DNA of 64,000 nucleotides from JBGOTP01 sp963717075 (GTDB lineage: Bacteria; Acidobacteriota; Vicinamibacteria; Vicinamibacterales; CAVVIG01): positions 310,001 to 374,000 of the forward strand of contig CAVQVI010000034.1 in NCBI GenBank assembly GCA_963717075.1. Direction: 5' to 3'. The translations under genes were made by a program, and so were the position numbers. Positions 34,744 to 44,130 of this stretch are shown piece after piece. Position 1 is the stretch's first letter. Each line of letters opens with the position of its first letter. The notes under the pieces are model-generated. The model saw only the letters and a list, made by a program, of their open reading frames with translations. It did no database searches and had not been told where the DNA came from.

Positions 34744-34975
34744 CTAATTGATGAGGTGGAAGGGCACGACCTCTGGGTGGCGCATCGTCGACAAAAACGC
34801 CACCATCGGAGACGAGCACCAGACCGGCCTCGGCACAAGACATCAGCAGCGCGGCATCATCGAGGCCCAGCCACGACCCATCCTGCCATCTCGCGATGTG
34901 AACGATCGGAAACACCGTGACCCGCCGCAGGCAGGCTGACACGAGGCGATGCGACGTGTTCTCGTCAGCCAGCAA
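34744..34975 (-). pseudogene. DUF5615 (PIN-like) toxin gene, broken
   Basis: From TTG 34975: LADENTSHRLVSACLRRVTV, then HIARWQDGSWLGLDDAALLM and CAEAGLVLVSDGG. The Asp in LADEN and the later LDDAALL are the acidic residues of the DUF5615 PIN-like fold. After about 34800 the frame slips and similarity is lost; a shifted frame ends VPFHLIN at 34744. It overlaps the end of the upstream antitoxin-like gene, the standard order for such pairs. It is unlikely to be active. Confidence 0.6.
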
Positions 34976-35165
34976 TCGGTGCGGCGTCGGTCTCTCCCTC
35001 GCGCGATCGGCTGATTTCCTCCGGGAAGGCCTTCGCGTAGGCTAGAGCCCGCCTGACGAGCCACGCGCGGCCAGCGGAAATGGTCCGCGGTCTTCTCGAC
35101 GGATCTGGTCTCCCGATACGGACGGCCACCACTTCCCAGACGGCAACGCGATGACCGGTCAGGTA
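34965..35165 (-). pseudogene. DUF433-like antitoxin gene, broken
   Basis: The sequence pieces LTGHRVAVWEVVAV, then RSVEKTADHFRWPR in another frame, then WLVRRALAYAKAFPEEISRS and EGETDAAPIAG, together read as the helix-turn-helix DUF433 family. At least two frame changes are needed. The last frame ends in TGA at 34965, overlapping the toxin start. The upstream limit is not certain. Confidence 0.55.
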
Positions 35166-35275
35166 AGATGAACATCGAGGCCGACACTCTGGGTCACATG
35201 CTTCTGTCCTACACTTGTTCCGTCGTTCTGGCGACACATGTCGCCAAGGTTCTGACTTCCCATTGGAGTCTGGAC

Positions 35276-37820
35276 ATGCGGTTTCGTCTGCTTCCGCTGA
35301 GTGCGCTCTTCGTTCTCATCTTTGCTGCTGCTGCCAGCGCCGATCACCAGATCAGTGTCACTGCGTTGCCGGCCGTTCCCGGGCTGCGATGCTCGGCGAT
35401 CGACGTCAACGACGCTGGCGATGTTCTCGTCAGCTGCACGACTAATACCCTCGCCGGTCCGCCCGCGGTCGCCTATGTGTGGTCGAACGGGGTGCGGACG
35501 GACATCACCGGACCGGCGGACATTTCTGGCTGTGTCGGGATCAACAACGCGAAACAGGTCGCGTGTAACACGTACTCGTCGACCCCCTTCCTCTGGCAGA
35601 ACGGTACCGTCACCTCGCTCGCGCCAGGAATGCGATCGGTCAGCGCGTTGAACGATCTCGGCGAGGTCTCCGGCGGGACAAACGTCGGAGGAGCGAATGG
35701 CCTGCGGCGGGCCAACGGGACCATCGTGACAGCACCGACATCGCTCTTCCTCTTCGGGTTTGCCAGTTCAGGAGGACTCAACAACGTGTCCCAGGTACCT
35801 GCGCGTCCGGCGACGACGCCGTTGTACGACACGGTTGGCACCTGGTCGCCGGCTGCCGGGTATGTCGTCGCCGACAAAGGGTGGGACTTTCTCGCCGGCA
35901 TCAACGATGCTGGACAGATGGCAGCCGAGCTGCAGGGCAACCGATGCTCTTTACGCCAGGACGAGGATGGCAAGTGCTACCTCTCCCTCCTGGATACCCC
36001 ACAGGCACCGCAACCGCGAGATCGATCAACTCGGCGGGCCAGGCGACCGGGTATTTCATTGCTGAAGACCACGGCGAGTTCAGCGGTCAAACCCACGGTG
36101 TGTACTGGATATCGCGCGCATTTCCGATCGACCTCGGTGCATTCCAGTCGCTTCCTACGAGGGCCTCGGGCAGTAATTCGTCAGGACAGGTTGTCGGGTC
36201 GGCCACGGTATCGGCCAGCGAGAGCATTCCGTTGCTGTGGATGGTCACGAGTGTTCCGTCATCATTACCACAGGCATCACCGACCGAAACCGACGCGGCC
36301 TTCCAGTGGATACCTACGGACGGCAGCCAGGCGTCCGGACGGATGACGATCAACGCGCCGGCAACCGGTCCGTTCTCCGTGGCGGCGAATCGCGTCACGT
36401 CGCTCCAGTTCACGTTCGCGCCTGGTGTCTCGATTCAACTCGTTGAAGGCGTCGAGCAGACTGGACGTCCGGTGATGTCGTTCGATGGCACCGGTCTCGA
36501 CTCTGGCACGGTTCGCCTCCGCCGCGGCGCCTACGCCGCTGACGTCGCCGCTGACGTCATCCTCGACCTGCAGCCCGATGCGCGCGGCGTTGACAAGGCC
36601 TCCTTCGATCCGCTTGGCGAGTTCAATCAGCAGGTCATCCGCCGCGGGCGATGGGTGCGCGAGAACGTGACGCCGTTCGTTCCAGCGCTGCCGTCAGGCG
36701 TGCTGGGCGTGATCGATGCGACCCAGGCATTGACCGACGACTCGTTCGGCGTCAATGCCGGGATTGCCTACGATCCGCTGCGGAATGTGCTCTATGTGGC
36801 ACGTGGCGAAAACAACCGGTTCATCTATACGATCACACCATCGGGCAGCCGGGTCCGGCAGCTCGATTTTCAGGCCGCATATCTACCGAACTACATTCCT
36901 CATTCCCTGTCGTATGATCCCGTGAGCGACCATCTCTACGTGATCGCAATCGATGCATCCGCGACCACGGATGCCTAGGAACGAGAGTGGTTGAGATGAC
37001 GACGGACGGAACGCAGATCATTCGAGCGATCTCGCTTCCGACGACCAACCTCACGATGGGCATGGTCAGAGCGGACGGGATCTGGCTCATCAACGGCCGC
37101 GCGCTGGATCACTATTCGTTCGGTGGCAATCTGATCGAAAGGATCGACCTAGGCGCCAGCTTCCCGTTCCCGGACTCGATTCCGATTGCGGTGGCGACCG
37201 CGCCTCCATTTGATGTGGCGAGTGATTTTCTGCTGGTTGACGAACGCCAGAATCGGTTGGTCCGTGTTTCCCGCCAGGGCGCTCCTTTAGGAGATACCAC
37301 TACCCGCATGCTCGACGCTGACCACTTTGGAGGCAGTAGGGCCCTTGCGATCGACCCCGCCCGCGAGCGCATGTTCCTGCTCACCCGGAGCGGCACGATC
37401 TTCGTCCTCTCCGTTCTTTTCACGAACACGGCGCGCGTGAGCCCGCTGCTGCAGCTGACCGGCAGCTCGGTCGCGTCAAGTTCGTCACCGTCTCCAGCAG
37501 GTCCCGCCGGGAGCTTCACGATCTCGGCGCGATTCGACAACCCGACGGGCGTGACCATCTGCAACGTGTTCTTCAGAGGTGACGGAGTTGACCGGTCGAT
37601 GGACGCCGCGGCGTCGAGCCAGCTCGAGACCGTGACCGTCACGTCCACCGGACAGCAAATCCAGGGATTCGGCGAACAGGGCCTCGGTCACGTGCCATTC
37701 GATCTGCGCCGGCAAAGCAGCGAGGAGTTTGCCTTCCGGGTGAATCTCGGCTCGCGAAAAGCGTTCAACTTCCTCAGGAGCGCCGCCCAAGTATCAGCGA
37801 ACGAACGAAGGAGTGGATGA
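35276..37820 (+). CDS. Large secreted HAF-repeat protein, two frame breaks
   Basis: From ATG 35276, with GGAG 7 bp before. After a signal peptide (LFVLIFAAAASA) come HAF-type repeats, each with an N-x-x-G-x-V-x-G core: VNDAGDVLVS, NDLGEVSGG, INDAGQMAAE, NSAGQATGYF, NSSGQVVGSA. A middle region follows with GIAYDPLRNVLYVARG and SLSYDPVSDHLYVIA (propeller-like). One missing base near 35945 and another near 36970 split it into three frames; joined, it would be about 848 residues. Similarity to a natural end is doubtful after about 37790. It is an extracellular protein; the function is unknown. Confidence 0.65.
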
Positions 37821-39155
37821 GGTCCAGCTATTTCAACTGATTCATAAGTCATGGCAAGCGAGATGGCATCGGTTAGGCGTTCGATCGTGTCTGTCTGAAT
37901 TGCTATCTGATATAGGCGAAGCTGCGGTATATGCCCTAAGAATGTCCCTCCAAGCCCCTCGACGACTTGTCGAATGTTGTCCGGGAAAGTACCGGCACGG
38001 AAAACGAGGTCAATTTCGTCCCCCACGAACTCGAAATCGTGTGTTACGCCGTCGGTGATGATGCGGTCGGGACTCGGTATTGCAACTGTAGATGGGATGT
38101 CCGTGGCAGTCGGCGTGCGCAGTTCCAATCGGACCGCTAGCGGACGAGCGAAAGTCCGGTTCGTGTTAGTTGTGTCTTGCAGGTAGATTGAAGCAAGCAG
38201 TGTGCGTGGCGTGGTATCTCTTCGGTATCGTGATAACGAGCGTTAGGAAAAGTGGTGTATTCGCAGGAACGGCGTCGAATTCGGGCGGAAAGAACGTGAC
38301 GTACGGCGCCAACTCCGGCACGACCCACGGCTGAACGCTGCCAAGAGGAGTCCGACTGACGAAGGTGATTGGCACAGTCGATACCGTACCGATGAGGGCC
38401 GACCGTGTAACGTTTGATGGTGTCCAGGCAACTTGATCCTCTTGCACGGACATAGCTAGCTTCGAGGCGCGGTCGGCGGCATCGAAGTACACTCGCAGCC
38501 CAGTGGCGTTACTGTGAGTGAAGCCCGGTCCAGAACATCGGGTGCCATTAGAATTAGTGCCAATTCGAGTCACAAGTTTCAGGCGGAGAGTGCCGGGGCC
38601 GGTAAGAAGATCGACTGCGGTGAGCGGAACGTTGACGGACTTCGCTTGAGTGGCATTTCGAGTAATCCCTGTGATACAGCGAGTCTCGCCTGAGGCAACA
38701 ATCCTATTGTCCTGGTAGACCTCAGCTCGAAGGTCGAAAGCCGTCCCGATATCATCGCTATTCTTTAGTCCCACCCATGTGTCCACTGCAGTGGGAATCA
38801 CGCTGGTCGAACCTTCCAGCGTCGTTGTCCAAGTGCCGATGTCAGTCCAGGGATTCCCGCCATTGAAGTTGACGGCGCCTGAGTCCTTGTATTTTGCAGC
38901 GCTGCTTGTCGGAGCGGCTGCGTCAAGAAAGAGGCTTGAAGGATTAGCCTGAGTGCCAGTGCCGTGAAGAAACAGTCGACCGGAAGACAGATCGGCAGCA
39001 CCGCGCAGCACCACCATGCCGACCAACCCGATCACCAGGACTCCAAGCGAGATCGCGAACCACACAAACCAGCCCGCACATTTCGAGTGACCGGTCATTC
39101 CAACTTGTAACCCGGAGAGTTCTGAAGGAGAGCATCCGGATTCGGGCGTGGTCAT
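37688..39155 (-). CDS. Membrane-anchored Ig-like/protease-prodomain protein, one frame break
   Basis: ATG 39155 or 39098. One N-terminal helix (WFVWFAISLGVLVIGLVGM) anchors a large extracytoplasmic part with LFLHGTGTQANPSSLFLDAA and beta-rich Ig-like sequence. Near 38185 the frame changes; DTTNTNRTFARPLAVRLELR, then DEIDLVFRAGTFPDNIRQVV and RLYQIAIQTDTIERLTDA follow. The last part resembles the inhibitor-like prodomain of subtilases. The end overlaps the tail of the opposite gene, and both seem cut near 37790. The region is visibly less GC-rich than its surroundings. Confidence 0.55.
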
Positions 39156-39948
39156 AGCTTCACTCTACGGGTTCTCCGAACCCTGTCCAGAGCGCCGATG
39201 TGGATAAGAAACCCTGTTAGTGTGAGAGAGAGTGTGAGACGACGAACGACGACGGTAGACCGCGAGGACAACATGGCTCGGTCTCCTCAGCGAGAGATCG
39301 TGACCGGGGGAAGACGGCTGAGCTGACGCTACGCGGCCCACAAGAGCCTGTCAAGCACTCTTGTTGTTCCGAAGCAGTTATTTCAGAGGTCACGGTATCG
39401 GATGATTTCTCGTGCGTGCGGCATGGAACGTCTTATTCCGCTCGTGCTGCACGCTTGCCAACCGTCCCGAGTGTGCCCGGCCACCAAGTCGTCTGCTCGA
39501 AATTGTTAGCCGGACCAGCACTTTCTGCTCAAGGCCCATCGTGGGTGGGCGCCGACGTCGGCCGGGGCGGGCCGCATTGGGAGCGGACCGGTCTTGCGAC
39601 AGCCTGATCCTCCTCCGGCCGCCACCTGATCGTCCTGCCTTGCTGTCTCTCCACCGCGGGCACCGGGCGCTCGTCCCGCGGGGTCGCTTGAGCCCAGGGC
39701 GGTCGGATCGACTGCCCTCCACCACCGGCCGTAGAATCGACGTCTATGCCCCGCGACCGCCCGGAAGCGCACATCCTCCGGAGAACTCCGCTCGCCCCTC
39801 GCCGCCCTGGCCGGCCCTCGGGCACCTCGCCACTGTTCCTCGAGGACGCCTTCACGATCGACGCCGTGACCGAGCCGGCGAAGGCGCGCGGGGCCTGGAT
39901 TGGTGACGATTCGTTCGTCCGTTCGATACTTGAAATGGCGTCGGTGCT
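39156..39948. other. Stretch without a convincing gene
   Basis: Several overlapping open frames exist on both strands (for example 39412-39906 and 39746 onward), but all are Arg/Pro-rich and none shows a recognisable motif or a good ribosome-binding site. The first 250 bp are relatively AT-rich and contain GTGAGAGAGAGTGTGAGACG near 39221. The region probably consists of remnants between broken genes. Confidence 0.5.
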
Positions 39949-40189
39949 TCAGTGCTGGAGTGGCGTTATAACGGTCAGCTTTTCCTTACCACCAACTGGG
40001 AAGAGCTTTAGTGCTGCGCGACACACCGCCAAGCCAACCGAATCTGAGCGCGACACCTCAGTACCCGACGAGACGACAATCCAGCCCTCCGGTCGTGACA
40101 CCAAGAAACTCCCCGCTGGCCAGCTGTTGGCATCTAGGAGCTTGCCGAGCGGATCGCCAATCTCTGAATAAGATGGTGGATTCTCGCCT
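39949..40189 (-). pseudogene. C-terminal fragment of an unknown gene, cut by the 96-bp repeat
   Basis: Reading leftward from the repeat edge, the frame is open for about 80 codons: PPSYSEIGDPLGKLLDANSW, then PAGSFLVSRPEGWIVVSSGT and LKLFPVGGKEKLTVITPLQH before a stop at 39949. There is no start codon within it. Composition is protein-like, but I do not recognise a family. It is the same arrangement as at copies 2 and 3 of the 96-bp repeat. Confidence 0.4.
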
Positions 40190-40285
40190 GACGATAGGAT
40201 GGATTAGACGTGGATTAGACGGGTCAAGTCAACGGAATCCCTCGTTATGGGGCCCGGTCGTCCGTCCGAAGCCCCCCGACACAGC
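40190..40285. repeat. 96-bp dispersed repeat, copy 4
   Basis: Identical to copy 3 as far as I can see. It lies 150 bp beyond the stop of the IS91-type transposase, and its inner end (CCGAAG, six C, GACACAGC) is matched in inverted orientation, imperfectly, by GCTGTGTC, ATGC, CTTCGG at 42099-42116 on the other side of that gene. Confidence 0.92.
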
Positions 40286-42098
40286 GCCCATGAGCGGCGC
40301 CAGACGTCAACAGGGCGGATGATGAGGGCCGTCCGGGCGCTCGTCAAGGCGCGAACGGTTGTGTGGAGGGTTGTGCGGCGGTGAACACCGACGTGAACGC
40401 GCACACCTCCGGCGTGGCGACCCATCGCGTCGCGATCACGAGCAGGGTTCGAAGGCAGTGCTGGCGTCGTCCATCGGATACGCGCCGCGGTCCATCGGCA
40501 GTGGCGGGGCGCGCGCGGCACACGGGTCGGGGATCTCGGCGGGCAGGCCGAGATGACGGAGGATCCGCGCAATCACCGCGGCCTGCTCGATGAGGGCCAG
40601 CAGACGCATTCGCCCCCCGCAGCGCGGGCACGCCAGCACGTCGAACCCGAAGCTCCGGCGCATCAGGTCCGCCCAGAGCCGGCCACCGACTCGCGGCGGG
40701 CTCGCCTCGTCCGGCGTCTCCGCCGGATCACGCGGGGCTTCGGCCGCGGCCGTGTCACCAGGCCCTCCGGTTGCTGCGTGACGGACCACCTGCGGCCGCC
40801 ACGCGGCGCGGGGCCCCAACACCCCGTAATACAGAAGGAGGTTGATCCGCGGCCGCGGGACGAGCACCGCCAGCCGGCCGAGGAACTCGACGGGATCGAA
40901 CACCAGGTGCGTCGTGCCATCAGCCCACCGGTGCCGAAGTTCCAGCGCTACCTGGCCCTCGGCGGTCACGCGTACGCGGTCGGCCGCCACCGGCGGCCGC
41001 AAGGCGTACCGGCACACCCGCTCGAGCCGCTCCCGCTGCCCCGCGGGCACCACCACGCCCGCATGGAGATCGAAGCCATTCGACTGGGCGTGCCAGTCGC
41101 CGGGGGTGGGGAGCTCGCTCTCCTCTGGCGGGTCACCAAGACGACGGATGCGCGCGTCCCACTGGCGGCCCAGCGCCACGGTTCGCTGCACGGACGCCGC
41201 CGCCAGCCCGGCCAGCACCGGCGCCTCCTCCGCCCACGCGTCCGGCGCACCGCCCTCGTCGTCGCGATCGCCAAGGCCGCGCCGCGCGAGCAGGCGCCGC
41301 ATCCGCGGCTCCACGGTGGCCAGCACCTCCGCCACGTCCAGACCCGTGAGGCGAGCGAGGGGATGAAAACCGATGACACCGGCACGGTCCTTCGCGAACA
41401 CGCCATCGAGCACGAGCGCATGCACGTGCACGTTCAGATTGAGCGCCCCACCGAACCGCTGGACAATTGCCACCGCGCCGCCCCGGCCATCCGCCACGCC
41501 CTCCCGGCGCGCGCGGCCATGGAGACAGCCCAGCACGGCGCGCATGTAGACGGCGACGACCGCGCGGCACAGATCGTGGTCCCACGCGAGCTGATAGCGA
41601 AGGCGGGGCGGCAGGCTCAGGACCCACTGCCGCACGGCCACGTCGGGGAACACATAATCGATGAGGTGCGCGGCGCGCTCGGCCATGCGGCGGCCGCCGC
41701 AACTCGGACAGAAGCCGCGACCTTTACACGAGAACGGGACGAGCCGATCCAGGTCGCAGGAGGTGCAGCGGAACCGCGCGAATCCGCCGGCCAGCCAGCC
41801 ACATCGCAGGAACGCGCGAAATTCCTCCTCGACGAACCGAGGCAGGCCCTCGCCTTCGCGCACAATCGAGGCCCGCACGCGGAAGGTCTCGAAGTGATCG
41901 TGCACGATCTGGTAGAGCGCGCTCTCCGCGGGACGACGCGGTTCGTACGCGATGGACGGCCGAGACACGCCGCGTCATGAGGCACGCGCCGTACCTCCAG
42001 AGCACTTCGCGAAACAGGCCAGAAACACGGCGCGACATCCCGTGAGATAGCAGTTCCTGCGCGCGCGGGCCGCTGCACGGGGGGGCAGATTCCGAAAC
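40286..42098 (-). mobile_element. IS91-type insertion element, limits uncertain
   Basis: Contains one complete Y2 transposase. Rolling-circle elements of this family lack long terminal inverted repeats and move from an origin at the 3' side of the transposase, taking neighbouring DNA with them. The limits given are the inner edges of an imperfect inverted pair (40268-40285 and 42099-42116). They may instead be chance, and the true ends could differ by tens of bases. Confidence 0.45.
40436..41968 (-). CDS. IS91-family rolling-circle transposase
   Basis: A 510-residue Y2-type HUH transposase. The N-terminal zinc-binding domain has FRCTSCDLDRLVPFSCKGRG and FCPSCGGRRMAERAAHLIDY. LNVHVHALVLDGVF provides the HxH metal site, and LLLYYGVLGPRAAWR near residue 385 carries candidate catalytic tyrosines. 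The frame is intact from GTG 41968. The C-terminal CPRCGGRMRLLALIEQAAVI zinc finger is also typical. It lies against the start of the BatA-like gene, at the right border of the accessory segment. Confidence 0.92.
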   Translation of the reverse strand: MSRPSIAYEPRRPAESALYQIVHDHFETFRVRASIVREGEGLPRFVEEEFRAFLRCGWLAGGFARFRCTSCDLDRLVPFSCKGRGFCPSCGGRRMAERAAHLIDYVFPDVAVRQWVLSLPPRLRYQLAWDHDLCRAVVAVYMRAVLGCLHGRARREGVADGRGGAVAIVQRFGGALNLNVHVHALVLDGVFAKDRAGVIGFHPLARLTGLDVAEVLATVEPRMRRLLARRGLGDRDDEGGAPDAWAEEAPVLAGLAAASVQRTVALGRQWDARIRRLGDPPEESELPTPGDWHAQSNGFDLHAGVVVPAGQRERLERVCRYALRPPVAADRVRVTAEGQVALELRHRWADGTTHLVFDPVEFLGRLAVLVPRPRINLLLYYGVLGPRAAWRPQVVRHAATGGPGDTAAAEAPRDPAETPDEASPPRVGGRLWADLMRRSFGFDVLACPRCGGRMRLLALIEQAAVIARILRHLGLPAEIPDPCAARAPPLPMDRGAYPMDDASTAFEPCS

Positions 42099-42174
42099 GC
42101 TGTGTCATGCCTTCGGTGGCCGGCCGATGTTCACACGGCTCTCCGAAAGACGTAGCGGTATGCTTAGGACCAGA

Positions 42175-44091
42175 ATGCCGGTGTTTCTCTCTCCGCTGTT
42201 TTTGATCGGCGCGGTCGCGGCCGCCATTCCGGTGATTCTCCATTTCCTGAAGCGTCAGCCCGAATCACGCGTAAAGTTCGCGGCAGTCAGGTTGCTGAAA
42301 CAGGGGCCGGTCGAACACGCGCGGCAACGGCGGCTGCGCGATCTGCTGCTGCTCGCGCTGCGGGTCACCGCACTTCTGCTGCTCGCAGGGGCGTTTGCGC
42401 GCCCGTTCTTCGCGTCCGCTCCCGCGCTGTCGTCAGCGGCGACCGTCATCGCGCTCGACACGTCGCTGAGTGTGTCGGCGCCGGGCCGCTTCGAGCATGC
42501 GAAGCAGCTGGCCAGGGAAGCGATCGGACGTGTTCCGGCCGGGGAGCGCCTTGGCGTGGTGACGTTTGCCGACGAGGCGCATGTGGCGGCCGCGGTGTCT
42601 GGCGATCGAACGTTGGCGCTGTCGGCGATCGATGCCGCGCGACCGGACTTCGGCGCGACGCGGTACCGCGCGGCGTTGGGAGCGGCCGCGGAACTCCTGG
42701 AGGGACGCGGCGGCACCGTCATGGTCGTGACCGATCTTCAGGAAAATGGCTGGGACGCGGGTGGTCGAGTACGCCTGCCAGAGTCCTCGCGGATTGAGGT
42801 CGTGGATGTCGGCGAGCCGCCGGCGAACGTCGCGATCACCGCCGTCCGCGTGGACCGCAGTCGCCTCGTCGCCACCGTGAAGAACCTCGGGCCTGAATCG
42901 CGCGAGGTGCGCATTGGTCTCATCGCGCGCCAAGCCTCGACGCGCACCAGTGCCGGTGAGGTGGGCGTGTCGATCGGGGCGAATCAGTCGGCGGAGGTTC
43001 CGCTGCCAAGGCCGGTCGGCGAAACGGCCATCGTGTCCGTCTCGGATCCAGGTGGTATCGAAGGTGACAACGTCCGCTACGTCGTGCTGGACGAGCGCCC
43101 CCATCTCTCTATTCTCGTCGTAACAGCCAGCGGCGATCTGTCACGCGAAGCGTTCTATCTGCAGCAGGCACTGTCGGCCGGAGGCGGTGAGCGAACCGGG
43201 TACGGCGTGGAAGGCGTGGGTGCGGCGCAGTTGGCGACATGGGATTCCACCCGCCTCCAGAAGTACGCCGTGGTGGTGCTGACATCCACGCGGGGTCTCG
43301 ACGCGCGCGGCCGCAATTTGATGCGGGCGTACACGAAGGGCGGCGGAGGCGTGCTCGTCGCCGCGGCTCCAGACGTCGACGGCGACGTCGTCTCCGACAC
43401 GATCGGCGACCCGAACTCGATCGTGATCGTCAATCCTGGCGAGACTGACGCGAAACCGGGGTCGCGCGCCCTGACGCCGGTTGATGGTCGCCATCCCGTG
43501 TTTCGAGCCTTCGGTGCAGAAGGTGCGTCGCTGGCCCTTGTGAATTTTCGACGTATTGCCGCCCTTCGGGGTGCCGATTGTCAGACACTCGCGCGCTTCA
43601 CAACCGGGGAGTCGGCCCTCCTCGACTGCGGACGTGGCGAGGGGAGGGCACTCGTCCTCGCGTCGGATCTCGACAACCGGTGGAACGATTTTCCGCTTCG
43701 GGCGACCTTCGTGCCGTTTGTTCATGAGGCGATTGGCTACCTCTCTGGCTCCAGACCTTCTCAATCCGAGTACATTGTGGGTGAGCAGCCTGCGGGCGTG
43801 AGTCGAACCCCAGGGGTGACGGCATTGGCCGCCTCGCCAAATGGCCCGGCCAGGTGGGTAGCCGTGAACGTCGACCCCAGAGAGTCGGATCCGGCGCGAA
43901 TGTCCGCCGCCGAGTTCCAGTCGGCAGCGGCCCGGCTCAAGGACAGGACCGAGACAGAAGCGGGGACCATGACCCCCGTGAGCGGCGAAGCCCGTCAGCG
44001 GGAGGAGCGCCAGCATCTCTGGCAGTACGTGCTGGCACTGGTCATTGTTGCGCTTGCGGCAGAGAGTCTGGTCGCCTTGCGGACCGTGTGA
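42175..44091 (+). CDS. BatA-type membrane protein with vWA-like domain
   Basis: A 638-residue membrane protein. The N-terminus is the BatA/aerotolerance domain: LSPLFLIGAVAAAIPVILHF, then LKRQPESRVKFAAVRLLK and a second helix LLLLALRVTALLLLAGAFA. A vWA-like domain with VIALDTSLSVSAP follows, and TVMVVTDLQENGWD. A GATase-like part lies in the middle and the last helix is at the C-terminus. ATG 42175 is chosen for AGGA upstream and the family start. Such proteins work with MoxR and DUF58, but those genes are 27.9 kb away. Confidence 0.87.
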   Translation: MPVFLSPLFLIGAVAAAIPVILHFLKRQPESRVKFAAVRLLKQGPVEHARQRRLRDLLLLALRVTALLLLAGAFARPFFASAPALSSAATVIALDTSLSVSAPGRFEHAKQLAREAIGRVPAGERLGVVTFADEAHVAAAVSGDRTLALSAIDAARPDFGATRYRAALGAAAELLEGRGGTVMVVTDLQENGWDAGGRVRLPESSRIEVVDVGEPPANVAITAVRVDRSRLVATVKNLGPESREVRIGLIARQASTRTSAGEVGVSIGANQSAEVPLPRPVGETAIVSVSDPGGIEGDNVRYVVLDERPHLSILVVTASGDLSREAFYLQQALSAGGGERTGYGVEGVGAAQLATWDSTRLQKYAVVVLTSTRGLDARGRNLMRAYTKGGGGVLVAAAPDVDGDVVSDTIGDPNSIVIVNPGETDAKPGSRALTPVDGRHPVFRAFGAEGASLALVNFRRIAALRGADCQTLARFTTGESALLDCGRGEGRALVLASDLDNRWNDFPLRATFVPFVHEAIGYLSGSRPSQSEYIVGEQPAGVSRTPGVTALAASPNGPARWVAVNVDPRESDPARMSAAEFQSAAARLKDRTETEAGTMTPVSGEARQREERQHLWQYVLALVIVALAAESLVALRTV

Positions 44092-44130
44092 ACCGTAGAA
44101 CCCTAGAACCGTAGAACCCTAGAACCGTGG
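44091..44130. repeat. 16-bp tandem repeat over a start codon
   Basis: AACCGTAGAACCCTAG begins at 44091 and 44107, and a third, altered copy (AACCGTGG) at 44123. The GTG start of the next gene lies in this third copy, where TAG has become TGG. No ribosome-binding site is visible, so the repeat may replace the normal leader. Confidence 0.75.

Noticed and set aside
39412..39906. Gene at 39412-39906 or 39746-40171
   Set aside because: Arg/Pro-rich frames on both strands overlap each other; no motif or ribosome-binding site supports any of them.
17233..40285. The 96-bp repeat as an integron attC site
   Set aside because: No paired RYYYAAC and GTTRRRY core sites are found and no integrase is nearby.
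40553..41980. 475-codon frame antisense to the IS91 transposase
   Set aside because: The opposite strand encodes a complete transposase with zinc fingers and HxH; this frame has no protein features.
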